From assembly GCA_013396755.1 (NCBI GenBank), contig VWZF01006727.1, positions 310,215-374,214 of the forward strand: a DNA stretch of 64,000 bases, written 5' to 3'. Position 1 is the stretch's first letter. Every line of letters starts with the position of its first letter. This DNA comes from Sclerurus mexicanus. Its lineage: Eukaryota; Chordata; Aves; Passeriformes; Furnariidae. Below the pieces are notes generated by a model. The model searched no databases. It was not told the DNA's origin and saw nothing but the letters and a program-made list of their open reading frames with translations. Shown piece after piece: positions 12,612 to 24,032 of this stretch. Made by a program: the position numbers and the translations under genes.

Positions 12612-13419
12612 AGAGTTGAAACACTTAATCTAATTAACTACTTAACCTCAAAGGAACTCACTTAGCATTTGTGTTAAGGCTTTTTCACTCTATTTTTTCC
12701 TACTTCTCTGGCGTATCAGAAGATTCTGGGCAGAAGCAAGGGACAGGAAAGACAGTTAATCCCTTGATGGTCTTTCAGCCTCAAATCAGAATTTCCTACA
12801 TGGCCTCAAAAGAAACCTAGCAAGACAAATATTGAGAAACTCAAACCTCGTCTAGTGCAAAATGCTGTAAGTAGACACATATACATGTATATACACATAT
12901 AGTTAAAGGAGCATCAAGGCTCTGATCTGTTATATGGTGACATTTTCTTGTCAAGTGTTTTCTTCTTGTACTCATATATACTGATGATTGGTAGAAATAG
13001 TTAGCTGCTGGAAAAAATGCCATGTTTCCACCTAGATGAAATATTTGCTTTTTTTTGTGATGAAGCAACAATTTGAGCTGATTTAAAGAATCAATGGATG
13101 AACTGGATGCCCTTTGCACTCTATTGACAAACTGCATTCACACCTGCCCATATTTTATACATAGAATTAATTTTATCAAGCCATGGAGGCATTGTATTAT
13201 ATTGTTAAACAGTGTTTTTAAGCTGGTTGTACACACTCTGAGATCCACTCCTGGCTCTATCCAAAGCAGAAAAAAAAATATTATTCCTTTCTGCCTCAGT
13301 GTTCTCCTTCCTATAGAGTACATTCCTGAAAGCACAGATTAACTCTCAATATGTATTTGAGTGACACCCGGAACCAATATAGATCACTTTGTCTGACCTC
13401 CTATTTCCTAATATCCTCA

Positions 13420-13474
13420 GAATATTCTGAATAGTCTTGAATGTTCTGAATATCCTTGAATATTTGGAATCTCC
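13420..13474. repeat. Imperfect 19-bp tandem repeat, about three copies
   Basis: Units 13420-13438 (GAATATTCTGAATAGTCTT) and 13439-13457 (GAATGTTCTGAATATCCTT) match at 16 of 19 positions. A degraded third unit starts at 13458. Each unit carries two GAAT half-sites. Confidence 0.75.
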
Positions 13475-14874
13475 AAAATACAGCTGTTGACAACTGGGGT
13501 CCAAATACTGATTCCATAAATCACAACATAAGCAAAGGGCTTGACATAAATACACTCATCTCTGCTCCTCTCCTTCCTCAACAAAAGATGAGGGGAGTAA
13601 AGATTGTCTTTGCAGTATGTTTTGACTTCCAATAAATAAAGGGTGTGCAGTTCAAGCTGTGGTCTGAATTACAAACCTAAAAATGATCTCCCAACCACTG
13701 CAGTTTGTTAGTATTGATGGAGCAACATTTCCTTGACCTTAGCTGACCCCTCACGCAACAGCAGCAGAACGTCTCTCCTGCTCTGATTCTTTGAATTGCA
13801 CTTGAAGAACTCAAGCAAGGTAATGTCTTCCATTCTCTCTACAGAGAATCTAAAGAATCAGAGAGATTAGTTCAAAACCTGGCTTGCAGAGTAGAGTCTG
13901 GCACTCTGTGGTAATGCTTGGTAATTTACACCATCCAAGTTTTGCCCTGCAGTTGTTTTTGAACATATTTTAAGCTTTGTCCCTCTTCTGACATATAGAT
14001 ACTGAAGGTATCCATGGAAACAGTCTAAAAGCCAAATTCAGGAGCTTGTCTCTCCAGTGATACCATAGGTTACATAGGTGCACGAATTAGAAGTTTATGT
14101 GGCAGTGCAGCCATTCCAACCCTGGTACAGAAGGTGTACTCTGGTCCTGATCCATCCAGCATTGTGTGAAAAGGCCTAAGGAGGGAACATGGGGCCATAC
14201 AGCCTTTAAAGCACTTTACACACTATTCTTTAGCAAATCTTTAAGCATTATTTTATTCGTAAGATTAAATCTGAAATAAAATAAGCCAGGAGCAGAACAA
14301 CAGTTTGGTTTCTGCATAAGGAAACATCTGGATTGGAGGTTTTTATCTCCTGTCCTTCTTCATCCCAGAGTTTCTCACTACTGGCTGCAATTCTTCTATG
14401 TAAAAGGTTATAAAGGATGTCTTAAAGAAAATCCCATGATTAAGAAACTGTCTTGGGGTATGAACAACTAGATCCAAATCCCCAACACTTCTTTTTCCTA
14501 GGCAAATGTCCACGGTCATTGGCACATGTGAGAGGCAAATGGCCCACTACGTGCATGAATAGTTTCAGCATACCATGATGAGAGATAAGCAGAAAGAGCA
14601 CAGAACACTTAAGACTTTTTCAAGTGCTGGATGAAGTTGAAGTGCACTTAAAGCCAGAGGAGTTTGGATACTTTGTTTAGGGCTGAAGAGACTGAATTCC
14701 AAGCAGATAATTTATTTGTCAGTAAAGAATAAATGATATTTGAAGCGTTTTCTGAGACATAAATGTCACAGACTTTTCTCCAAAGGCAAACAGGGCTTGC
14801 ATTTGCTTTAAAAGTGTGTGTCTAGAGTCTTCAGAGCTAAAAGATCTTCATAACTGGTACTGACATATATAATC

Positions 14875-15235
14875 TTGGGGTTTTGGAACTTCTGGTAGTA
14901 CTCGTGGGATCCCGAGAAAGACCAAGACCTCAACAGGACTGTGACTACCACTGTCAACCGGACTGTGACCATCATCCTCACCAACAGGTTTCTTTTCTCT
15001 TACTTTGTACTCAGGGGGCCCACATGATGCTCAGCACAGGGCCTGGTGAGCTCCATTCTGTTTGTGCCCCATGGTGCTGGGTTGTACATCTGTTTTTGTG
15101 GATTAAACAGATTTTTTTCTCTGCATCATTGTACATATTGTGATCTTTTTATTAAATTGTAATTCTGACTTGTAATCTCTTTTTGAGTTGGGTTCATTTC
15201 TCCTACTGGTTTACCTTTAAACCAGCACACCATGT
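14875..15235 (+). mobile_element. ERVL-type solo LTR remnant (3' part)
   Basis: The sequence has the layout of an LTR R/U5 end on the plus strand: an ATTAAA poly-A-type signal near 15151, then a GACTTGTAATCTC stretch, TTTTTGAGTTGGGTT, and the short inverted repeat CTGGTTTACC/AAACCAG, closing in CA near 15230. I recognise this ending as a common avian ERVL-type LTR. No internal retroviral genes (gag, pol, env) or second LTR were found nearby, so it is probably a solo or truncated LTR. The 86-codon frame over it is incidental. The 5' boundary is uncertain. Confidence 0.6.
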
Positions 15236-18200
15236 TAATTATCACCTCCTCCTTACTGTAACAAGAGTAGCAAAACCTAAAGAAACACATTTTGCCTCCT
15301 TCCCTTGTGGATATTTCAGGGTTGTATTGGCAGCAAATAATTGATAGCTACTGGCACAAGTAGAGCTACTGCTTCTAATCAGGAACTTGAAGTTCCTCCA
15401 GGACCTTGTGCTGGATTCCTGGCAATGAATTTGTTATTAAGTGACAAATCTGGGATAAAGGAAAAATGAGCATAAAATGTTTTTGGAATTTACCATATTC
15501 TGCTTTCCATTGTCATCAAAATGTTGCTTTATCTGTTCAGGATCATGTACTTCTCATTTTGGGAAGTTGAAGAACTGCACTGCTAGTTCCCAAGTTCAAA
15601 GGATTAAATGTATCAGAATCTTTCAGGGAGTTGAACATCTTGACTATGAAACATAGTTCAACATGTCTGACAAGACTAATATGAGTTTAATTGAACCAAC
15701 AGAAGATATGGCAGAAGAATAATGCACAGAATGGCACAGCTGTTAATTCTTCCTCTTCTGTGTCTGATCCAATTCTCACTCAAAAGGAGTCTTTCCAATT
15801 AGTTTAACAGAAGATGGATTGGACCCACAGGGTTGATCCAAATTGCAATGAAATGCCCAGGAAACTTTTGCTAATTTCTGTAAGCAGTAAATAAGCTCCT
15901 TATTTAGTATAAACAAAATTGATACTGAAATGGATTGAAGTGGTAGACAGGCTTCTGTTGGTCTTTTCAGAAAAATGAATTTTATTCTAGATTTCTTTTT
16001 CCAGATTGATAAGAGTTATGTGAAAACTGACATCATTATACAGAAGTCAATGCATTTTGTAGCAAAGCCTAGCAGATTCCATCTTTGTCAGAGAAAATTA
16101 TTTTCCAAGTTTGATAGAACAAAATGTTCCAATAATTACATAGATTGATGAAAATATAAGTGAAACATTCTCAATTAAATTTCCTTTACATATCCATCAG
16201 TCTAAAATTATTAGATTTTTTTTCCTCTTTACTTTTTACCTGGGATAACCTAGAATAGTAATCCTTTACAGAAACATAAAAGAGGATGATGCCAGCTGGA
16301 AGGATGGGCGAATGGAAAGTTGGACTCTGATCTCATCTGTGACTTTGATTCATAAAGCCTTGAGCAGGAATCAGTATGCTACAGACATAGATGTCTACAG
16401 ATGTCTTCATAGGTTTATTTCCCTAGATTCTTTTTATAGGCAGTGGAAAGTCAGAGGAATTTGTGAAGCATTGCTCATTTGAGATAATTTTTCCATTTAC
16501 CTTAGAAAAAGCTGAGCCATACCTCCAAAATGCCTAATTCTCTGTAATGACTATAAAGACTTTCTAGACAAGCAGCTTAGGTTTAGGCATCCATATTTGC
16601 ATATGTAAATCCAACTCAGGATAGAATCCTCCATTTTTTTTCTGTCATATTCTTTAATTTGCTCAGAAGTTCAGCTGTTCCAGACAAGAATATATTTAGC
16701 TGCAGAGAAACTTTGTCTCATTGAACATTACAGAGACAATAATCATATACTCCATGCTTTGAAATGGTTGCAGAGGGATTTGTTGGGAGTGTTATATCTT
16801 TATGAAAAGGACATTACACAGTTTTTCCAGCTATATTTTAGGCTTTCCTCTAACCTTATTATGATCAGAAAATTATGTTGCTTCTCCTCAGGATTCATTT
16901 ATCTTGAGGTTGTTCCTCTTTACTCTATTGCCCTCCTGGAATTGTACAGCTGAGCTGTACCTCTAAATTATCTGCAAATTGTTGAGAAGTGGGTAACCTC
17001 ACATGGTGAGCAAATTTGGGTTTTTGCTCCGCTTTCCAGGGTGCTTGCATCAGCTCAGCTTCTCTGCTGCTGGAAAGATACTGTGCTATTCAACTTCTCA
17101 GCTACCTCTGCCTCCATTGGCCTATCCTGAACTTGCTTTTGCTTTCCCAAGCCTTTATCAAAGTAGTTCCAGCAACCTCCCAAAAGCACAGAAGTGTTAA
17201 TGTGTATGAAGAATACCTCATTAAGGATTAGGCTGTGTACCATACAAAGCCACATATGGGAGCATGTAGCTACTAAAATATTCTTATTTCCTAGTTCAGG
17301 ATGGTTGCAGCATGCCAAGTATCCTATACTGTGTCATAAAATGGTATACATCATCCCTGCAACATTAAGGTTTGCTTATTTCCTTTCAGCAAAAGCAGCT
17401 AAATCCCTGGTCCCTCTGGCTTTTTTACCCATATTCATATTTACCTTCACTTTTACAGCAAAAGTCTTCTTCACTGGTTGTTAAGGCTGAGCCAGTGATA
17501 CTGCCTACAAGTGAGAGATGACAACAATATGTATTGTTCAAGTGTCTGCTTGTGTTGTATATGTGATTAACTTTTATGCTGAGGAAGAAGTTGTTCTTAC
17601 ATCTCCTTCCCTATCAAACTATTTTACAAGAACAAAGTCTATTTCTTCAGCCTCTTTCACACAACATCAACTTAAGCCATCTCTAAACATGCAATAGATC
17701 TTTTCCACCTCTAATTTCTGAGATTTATTTACTGATGCCCATGGCAAGGGAGGAACAAAGCAGTAGGAACAATATATGACTCTTAATAGCTGGATTTTGA
17801 TGTTAGTCATGTTTGAGCCTTTTATTGCTGGGTAATAATAACTTTTTTATGAATGTTTGGAGAGAACATATGTCTCATCATCTTGCTCCTCATGGGGTGG
17901 AACTGTAAACAAAATATTTTATACATATACTTGCTATAAAATTTAAAATAAATCAAGTTCCACTCTTAGCCTGGTTAAAAATAGTCTTACCCCAGGCTAG
18001 TTTCAGTGCTACAGGGTGAAGATCCCAGATCAGCTTCGAGTTGCATAGATGCCACACGCAGTATTATCCCTTATATCACAAAAATTGTTCAGACCTAAAG
18101 CTGAAGAGTCCTCTGGGGCAGTAGGGCTTAATGATGCAGGCACAGAAATGCATTAACACATAGCTATTGCACTGTAGATTGTTTACAACATGGGCAAAGA

Positions 18201-18927
18201 AGCTCTTTGCACCTGCCTGACTAGCTACCTTGATTTTCTAGCCTGGCCATCAGGTGGTGAAGCAAAGCAAATTCCATCTCAAGTCTATTACAAGATGCCA
18301 GTGTAGCCAAAAGATCCTGATTCAAAGCTCTCTGAAATTCAAATTCAGCCTCCCTTGGCTTTGCTGACATCTTAATCAAAGCTCTATTTCACTGCTTTTA
18401 CTTATCCCAAGTTCCCCTCGATTCAGAATTTAACAATGTGAAAATGCAGATACAGACAAAAACATGTTTCATCTCTACAGTGCAAACTCTGTTTGATTCC
18501 TACTTAGGAACACATCTAAATTATTTTGACCGACCTCTTTCAGCTGGAAAAGTAAGAGTTGACTTTGAGGACTGGCATGTTGGCCTCAAGTCCAAGAGAG
18601 ACACATGTATCTTGATCTCATTTGTGCAAAGTCAGGACCTAAAAGTCCCTAAAGTTGTTGCTGTCTCAGATTCAACCTATTTAAATTATGTATCTAAGGA
18701 GCTTAATTGCTATAGGTTCCACACATAAGCAATTGATAAATACAAATTTCTCTAGGTGGCAATGAAGATCTGTTAAGATAATTGCCTACTGAAGGTACCT
18801 ATCCTTATACTTGAACTATGTCGGGTTAGTAGGGTGATGACAGTTCTTAATGTAAACACATCAAACTGATGCCCAAGCTTTTGCAGAACAATCCTGGATG
18901 CAATTTAGACTTAATATCAGCAAACAT
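15236..18927. other. Intergenic, no gene seen
   Basis: Unique AT-rich sequence. Open frames at 16.7-17.5 kb overlap in several frames and strands, show no motif and are not called. No tandem repeat of note. Confidence 0.6.
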
Positions 18928-20090
18928 TAGAATCACAGAATAGAATCAAAAAGGTTGGAAAAGACCTTGAAGATCATTTTTGCCTGACATACTCTTTCTT
19001 GGTATGTATCAGTCATGAATTTGGAGGAAGTGATCCTTGAATAATAGGCCCCTTGAATAGGTCCCTCCTCCTTCTAGGGTTTTATCCCATGGTATGCTAC
19101 CAAGCAGATCTCTGAAGAGGTCAAATTCTGCTCTCCTGAAGTCTAGGGTAATGAGCTGGGTGTGTGCCCTCCTCACTGTCCTAAAGAATCTTGAATTCTT
19201 GGACATTTCCTGGTCACTGCAGCTCAGGCTGCCCTTGAGTTTCACATTCCCCAGCAGCCCCTTCTTGCTGGTGAAAACATGGATATACAGCATACCACCT
19301 CTCCTCACCGGATTCTCTGTCATTCCAGAAGAAATTTATCATCAACACATTTCAGAAACCTTCTGGATTGTTTGTACCTTGTGTTGTCCCTCAAGCAGAT
19401 ATCAAGGTGGTTGAAGTCCTCCATGAGAACCAGAACTTGTGGCTGTGAGGTTGCTCCTCTGTCTGCAGTGAGACTCTTCAGACCGGTCTTCCTGGTCAGG
19501 CAGGCCATAGCAGACCTTCAATGTAATGTCACCTGACTCTGCTCTCCTTCCAGTCCTGACCAATAAGCTCTCAGTTGGCTCCTCATTCAAGTGGTCTATG
19601 GCAGAGCTCTACGTGCTACAGCTGGTCATTGACATAAGGTGACAATCCCTCATCTCCCTCATCTTCCCTTTATGACCTTCCTAAAGAGTTCGTGTCTTCC
19701 CATTCTAACATTCCAGTCATAGGAGCCATTCCATCACATGTCTGGGATGTCAGTAAGAGCACGGCCCTCCAGGCATGTGCACAGTTCCAGTTCCTCTTTT
19801 TTATTCCCCATGCTACATGTGTTTGCATAGAGATATTTAAATGGGGTACCTGATGAAGCCAACTCACTGGTTGGAATTCCTGTGTATAGCTCTTCAGGTG
19901 CTCTCCTTCGTATCTTCTATACTGAAACAACCTCTTGGGGAGTTCCACAGCCAGAGACACAGAACACTGAACTGTCAGCTGTGGAAGGGAAGGCAGAGCA
20001 TCATTGCCTACATACCATCTGAGAACAAGGTCTGCAGAGACTAGGGCAAGACACCCTGGCTGCAACTCATGGGAAGTTCAGGAGGACAAT
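18928..20090 (-). mobile_element. CR1 LINE, internally deleted, retaining ORF2 endonuclease region
   Basis: The left edge (18928-18985) is the reverse complement of a CR1 3' end (AATCACAGAATAGAATC, then AAAAGACCTTGAAGATC). Immediately beyond it, minus-strand frames translate to the N-terminal half of CR1 ORF2. At 19009-19323 there is a linker block with SLSCSDQEMSK and LDFRRAEFDLFRDLL. At about 19320-19508 there is an APE-type endonuclease block with the signature EDFNHLDICLRD, where the usual GDFN glycine is Glu. At 19670-20065 the region covers the start of the endonuclease domain and the ORF1-ORF2 boundary. The reverse-transcriptase domain is missing, so the copy carries a large internal deletion or joins two fragments. 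Frames are broken and the endonuclease is non-functional. Right edge approximate. Confidence 0.9.
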
Positions 20091-23000
20091 TTGACATTGA
20101 CTTTTTTTCCCCAATTTTTATATTTTATCTTTCTCTATTTCTGTCACCTGTGAAATATCCTGTGTATTTTTTCCTTTATTTTCACTCTTGCTGTGAGCTG
20201 TATGTCTATGCTGAGAGAATACTTGCTGTCAGTTTCATCAAAAGGATTTCTGGAGCAAAAGAGACATTTCTGTTGTTCCTTACTCCCACTCAGAGCATTA
20301 ACAAGAGCAGGATAATGGATTCTTATATATGTGCCATGATATTCTTTCTATAAAAATGCATATACAGTGCAGTGCTTCTACCTTGCTAACAGCTACAACT
20401 GTTTTTGTGTTGATACCATATTATATCCTCAGCATATATCATCAATTCTCAACAATAAGCTAGGTCTGACACTGAGGTCATTATGTTTTAATCTCCACTG
20501 GAAGCAGAGTAATGTGATGTGCAAAGGAGATGAAAGGCCTCTGTTACGCTCACTTTTACAATAAAATCCAATAGCAACATTGCTAAAATCTAAGAAAATC
20601 TATAAGGTGCATATTGCAAGACTGAACATTTGAGGGCAAGAGAGGCAGAGGGAGATAAGCAATGTATTTTCTGAATTTTATTCTTAGCTTTTTTCCTTAC
20701 TCATACCTACAATTCTAGTATTTGTGATATTTTGATATTTCATGAATGTAAATTGTAGGAAATTCAATACCAAACATATCAGGATGCGAACAAGTGCAAA
20801 TGCTCTTTATTTGTCTCAACTGTGAAATTTGATGTCAGTAAAACATTCAAGAATAACCATCAATGTTAATATCAATGAATGTTCACTGATGTGAAGATGG
20901 CAAAATCGGCATCTCATTTTCTTTGCTCACTACTTACAGAATCACAAAACCAAGGAACTTAAGAGTGATGAAACACCAGACTCGTTTTCCTAGTCATTTC
21001 ATATGGTATCCCACACTCAATTTGCTAAAGGTTTCTGAAGCTACTATGTTCTATAAAACTGAAAAAAATAAAGCCATTCAGATAGACTGATCTTCTGGAA
21101 AAAAACCCCTCTCCCTTAGGCTCGTACCTCTGTCCTGTGTAATGTCTGAGTTTATAGGAGAAGCTTTGCATTTTCTCCACTAAATTCTTCCCCAAAGCTT
21201 ACCTATTTTTACCCCTATCTAGTTATTACAGTGAGACTACTTGAAGAGGGAGGAAGAAACACTACCCACATGTGTTTACCTAGGAAATTTCCTCTACTTT
21301 TTCTCCAAAGTTTTGAAATTTTTCTCTTAGAGGGCATCAGCATTTTTTCATCATGTCGGTAAGCATATATATTAACAGACATTAAATTAATTAAATACAT
21401 AAAATATATTAAAACACACATTTAGGAACCATGAGTTTAGTGTGATGATAAAAATTATTTTCGAGAAGGGTAAGTCAGTGTAGCTTCACTGACATTAGTG
21501 CAACTGTACTGATTTATATCAGCCAAGGAACTGGACCATGTTAAGTCCAAATATGACATTACCATGTGGTCAAAATAGTACTGTGTACCACCACAGTACT
21601 TGTACTTCGGTGTATAAATACGTAGTTTTTATTTTATTGCTAGTCATACTAGTTTACAGTATGTCAGCAGGCTCAATTATTTGGTGACTAGTATGAATTT
21701 GAAATTATATGCAGTATGTTAGAGTTAAAAGTTGCTGATGATTCAGCTCAAGTTTTCTAATTCTTTTGTCATTGCAAGAGGAATGAGAGAAAAATCAACA
21801 GAGCTTGTTTCAGAAGAAAACAGAAATGTCTTTACTCCTCACTATACTGTTTATATGAACTGCCTGATACAGCTGTGAAGGTTTTAACCAAGCATAAGAC
21901 ACCTTTGTTGCTAGAATTCCACATCAAAGTCAAAACATAGGATTCACGAAGCTAGCAATTTCCAGATCACTCCATCCCCACTTGAATGAATGTTATAAAT
22001 GACCTTTCAGGGAGACCCCTGTGACTCCGTGACAATCACACCAACCAGACAACATTTCTCCAGTATTTGAGTTGACCAATACCAGGTTGCTCCCTAATCC
22101 TGACCTATCATTAATCACCACAGAGCCAGACACACAGAAAAAGTATTAGCAATCCGATAGAAAAGTCTGGAAAGAAAGAGACTCCATTGCATGACAGAAG
22201 CAGAAGTGCTCTGGCAGGCTGTTCGGATTTGGAAAGCCCACTTCGTCTAGTCATGCTTTCAAAGCAAAGAGGATCAATAGAAAGAAATCAAATGCATTAT
22301 CTTTGTTTACATCCTAGGCACAACAGTGTAAAAATCCTCACCAGGCTAAGGAGCCTGACAGTGTGTGATGGATGCCTGGTTTAAATGATGCCTTTGAAAG
22401 CTTTCACAATGCTCTGACTGAGGACTCACTGGAGAATAAATGACTTTCCTCTAAATTACAAGAGCCTGGAATGAGAAGACAGACAGTGTGAATGTTGCAC
22501 TATAAATTCAATATATTCAAATGCTTCTGGTGCTAGAGAGCAATTTTTAGTGGTGAAAACACATCCAAGATCATCTTTGACTCAAGGATGTTTTGGTTAT
22601 CAATAATGAGAAAACTGTGACATTTTATTTTGAGGGTTTTTTTGTACTTACAGAATATGCTTGCAATAAACAATAGAAATGTGCTTCAGGCTTGAATTAG
22701 CTATGCTGGCAATTCATATAAAAATAATACATAAAACTCCAATGGAGGCACTCAAGTGTGCATTGTGTATTATTCTTAAGTGCATACTGAGAGTGTACCA
22801 ATGTACCTATTTGGTATATTAAGTGTGTTATGAAGCTTTGGAATAATAGGTGAAATATCTGGAGATGGAAATATTACCAAAAAAATAGACTTTCTTTACA
22901 TAAACTACCTATATTTCATGCAAAGTATGTGAGGCTATTGGTGAAGGAAAGTTTAATCTTTTTTGTAAAATGTGCACACTCTTGCTCTTCCCCACATATT

Positions 23001-23944
23001 ACCAAGCTAAAAGTAAAGAAAACTTCTTTGGAATAAAGTAGATCAACTTGCAGAAACACTTCTGTGTGTCTCCAGTCAGTAAGTAAATTCTTACTAAGCA
23101 AGCAAAGGCCTTTGACCTCCAGTCCGGGTATAGATACACCTGCATTCAGATTACCAGATGCCACATCTGAAAAACAAACTTCAAGATACTTCAGCCATCA
23201 CACGCATATCAAAATAAAAAGCATATTTAGGAGCTGTGGCCTAAACATAAGACTTATGACAACATGTTTATACTCCCTGAGGTGGCTACATACTTCTCAA
23301 AAACACTCCCAAACAATAACAGTGGAAAACTGTCTCATGCTATAGTGGCTTTCCAAAGAGCAGGCTCAGGAAAGGACTGTAAATGGCCTCGTTCTAGAGA
23401 AGACAGCAAGTCAGATGGAAATTACTTATGTTCAGGACACCCTAAAGTCTCTAGGAGGTCTACCTTTTTTATCCATATTTTCAAATTCCTACTGTTGCTT
23501 GCTAAAGGTAGCTTGCTGGTAGCTTGCTTAACTAAAAGATTTAGAAGTTCTGCTAGAACACCATAATATGTGCAACAAATATTCACATGCCATATCTATC
23601 ATGTATCACTCTCATGGCCATTTTGTATATGGGAAATGGAGATTAAAAAGAGACTGAAAACTTGAGAAAGTTACATAAAATCAGAAAATACTAGTTCAAA
23701 ATATTGAAAAAAAATCAATTATACCCTTGAACTACACCATAGACCAATCAGCACTAATGTGCATTGCCTTGTAATCTGCTGGGAAAAGGAACAAGCTACA
23801 ATAACTTGAAGTTTCTTTAGTGAGAAATTACAATGTGCAAACCCAGGTTTCTCTGTTCATTTCTTGGTGGATTTTCACTGATTGCCCAAATGGCAATATC
23901 AAAGTCACCCCAGGAAGATTTTGAAAGAGCAATCCCCAAAAGAG
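20091..23944. other. Intergenic, no gene seen
   Basis: AT-rich unique DNA with no convincing gene. A faint MIR/CORE-SINE-like word order is seen at 23617-23690 (see separate entry). A short duplication GTAGCTTGCT/GGTAGCTTGCT lies near 23510. Confidence 0.6.
23617..23690 (-). mobile_element. Possible MIR-like (CORE-SINE) fragment
   Basis: The words CATTTTGTATATGGGAAATG, AAAAGAGACTGAAAACTTGA and AAAGTTACATAAAATCAGA follow the order of the antisense MIR segment (CCATTTTACAGATGGGGAAA, then AGAGGTTAAGTGACTTG, then AGGTCACACAG). Similarity is by eye, short and strongly diverged, and chance resemblance cannot be excluded. Confidence 0.3.
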
Positions 23945-23954
23945 GGGACAGTGT

Positions 23955-24032
23955 CTTTTGGGTTTTGGGTTTTTTTTTCATGTTTTTTTGTTTGTTTGCT
24001 TTGGTTGGTTGGTTGGTTGGCTGGTTTTTTTC
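23955..24032. repeat. T/G-rich tract with (GGTT)n
   Basis: GGGTTTTGGG, then T-runs, then five GGTT units (about 24002-24022) and another T-run. It is the same kind of plus-strand T/G low-complexity sequence as at 920-1005 and 28205. Small frames across it code only for Phe/Gly/Trp/Val strings. Confidence 0.85.

Larger units (their letters stand above)
11668..14874. other. Intergenic, no gene seen
   Basis: No coding sequence recognised. The stretch holds a T/G tract near 12187-12212, a TATATGTA microsatellite at 12569-12611 and a 19-bp imperfect tandem repeat at 13420-13474. The stretch at 13360-13420 has a faint resemblance to an antisense CR1 3' end but is too short to call. Confidence 0.6.

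Noticed and set aside
13360..13420. Possible antisense CR1 3' end
   Set aside because: Only about 40 bases of loose similarity; not distinguishable from chance.
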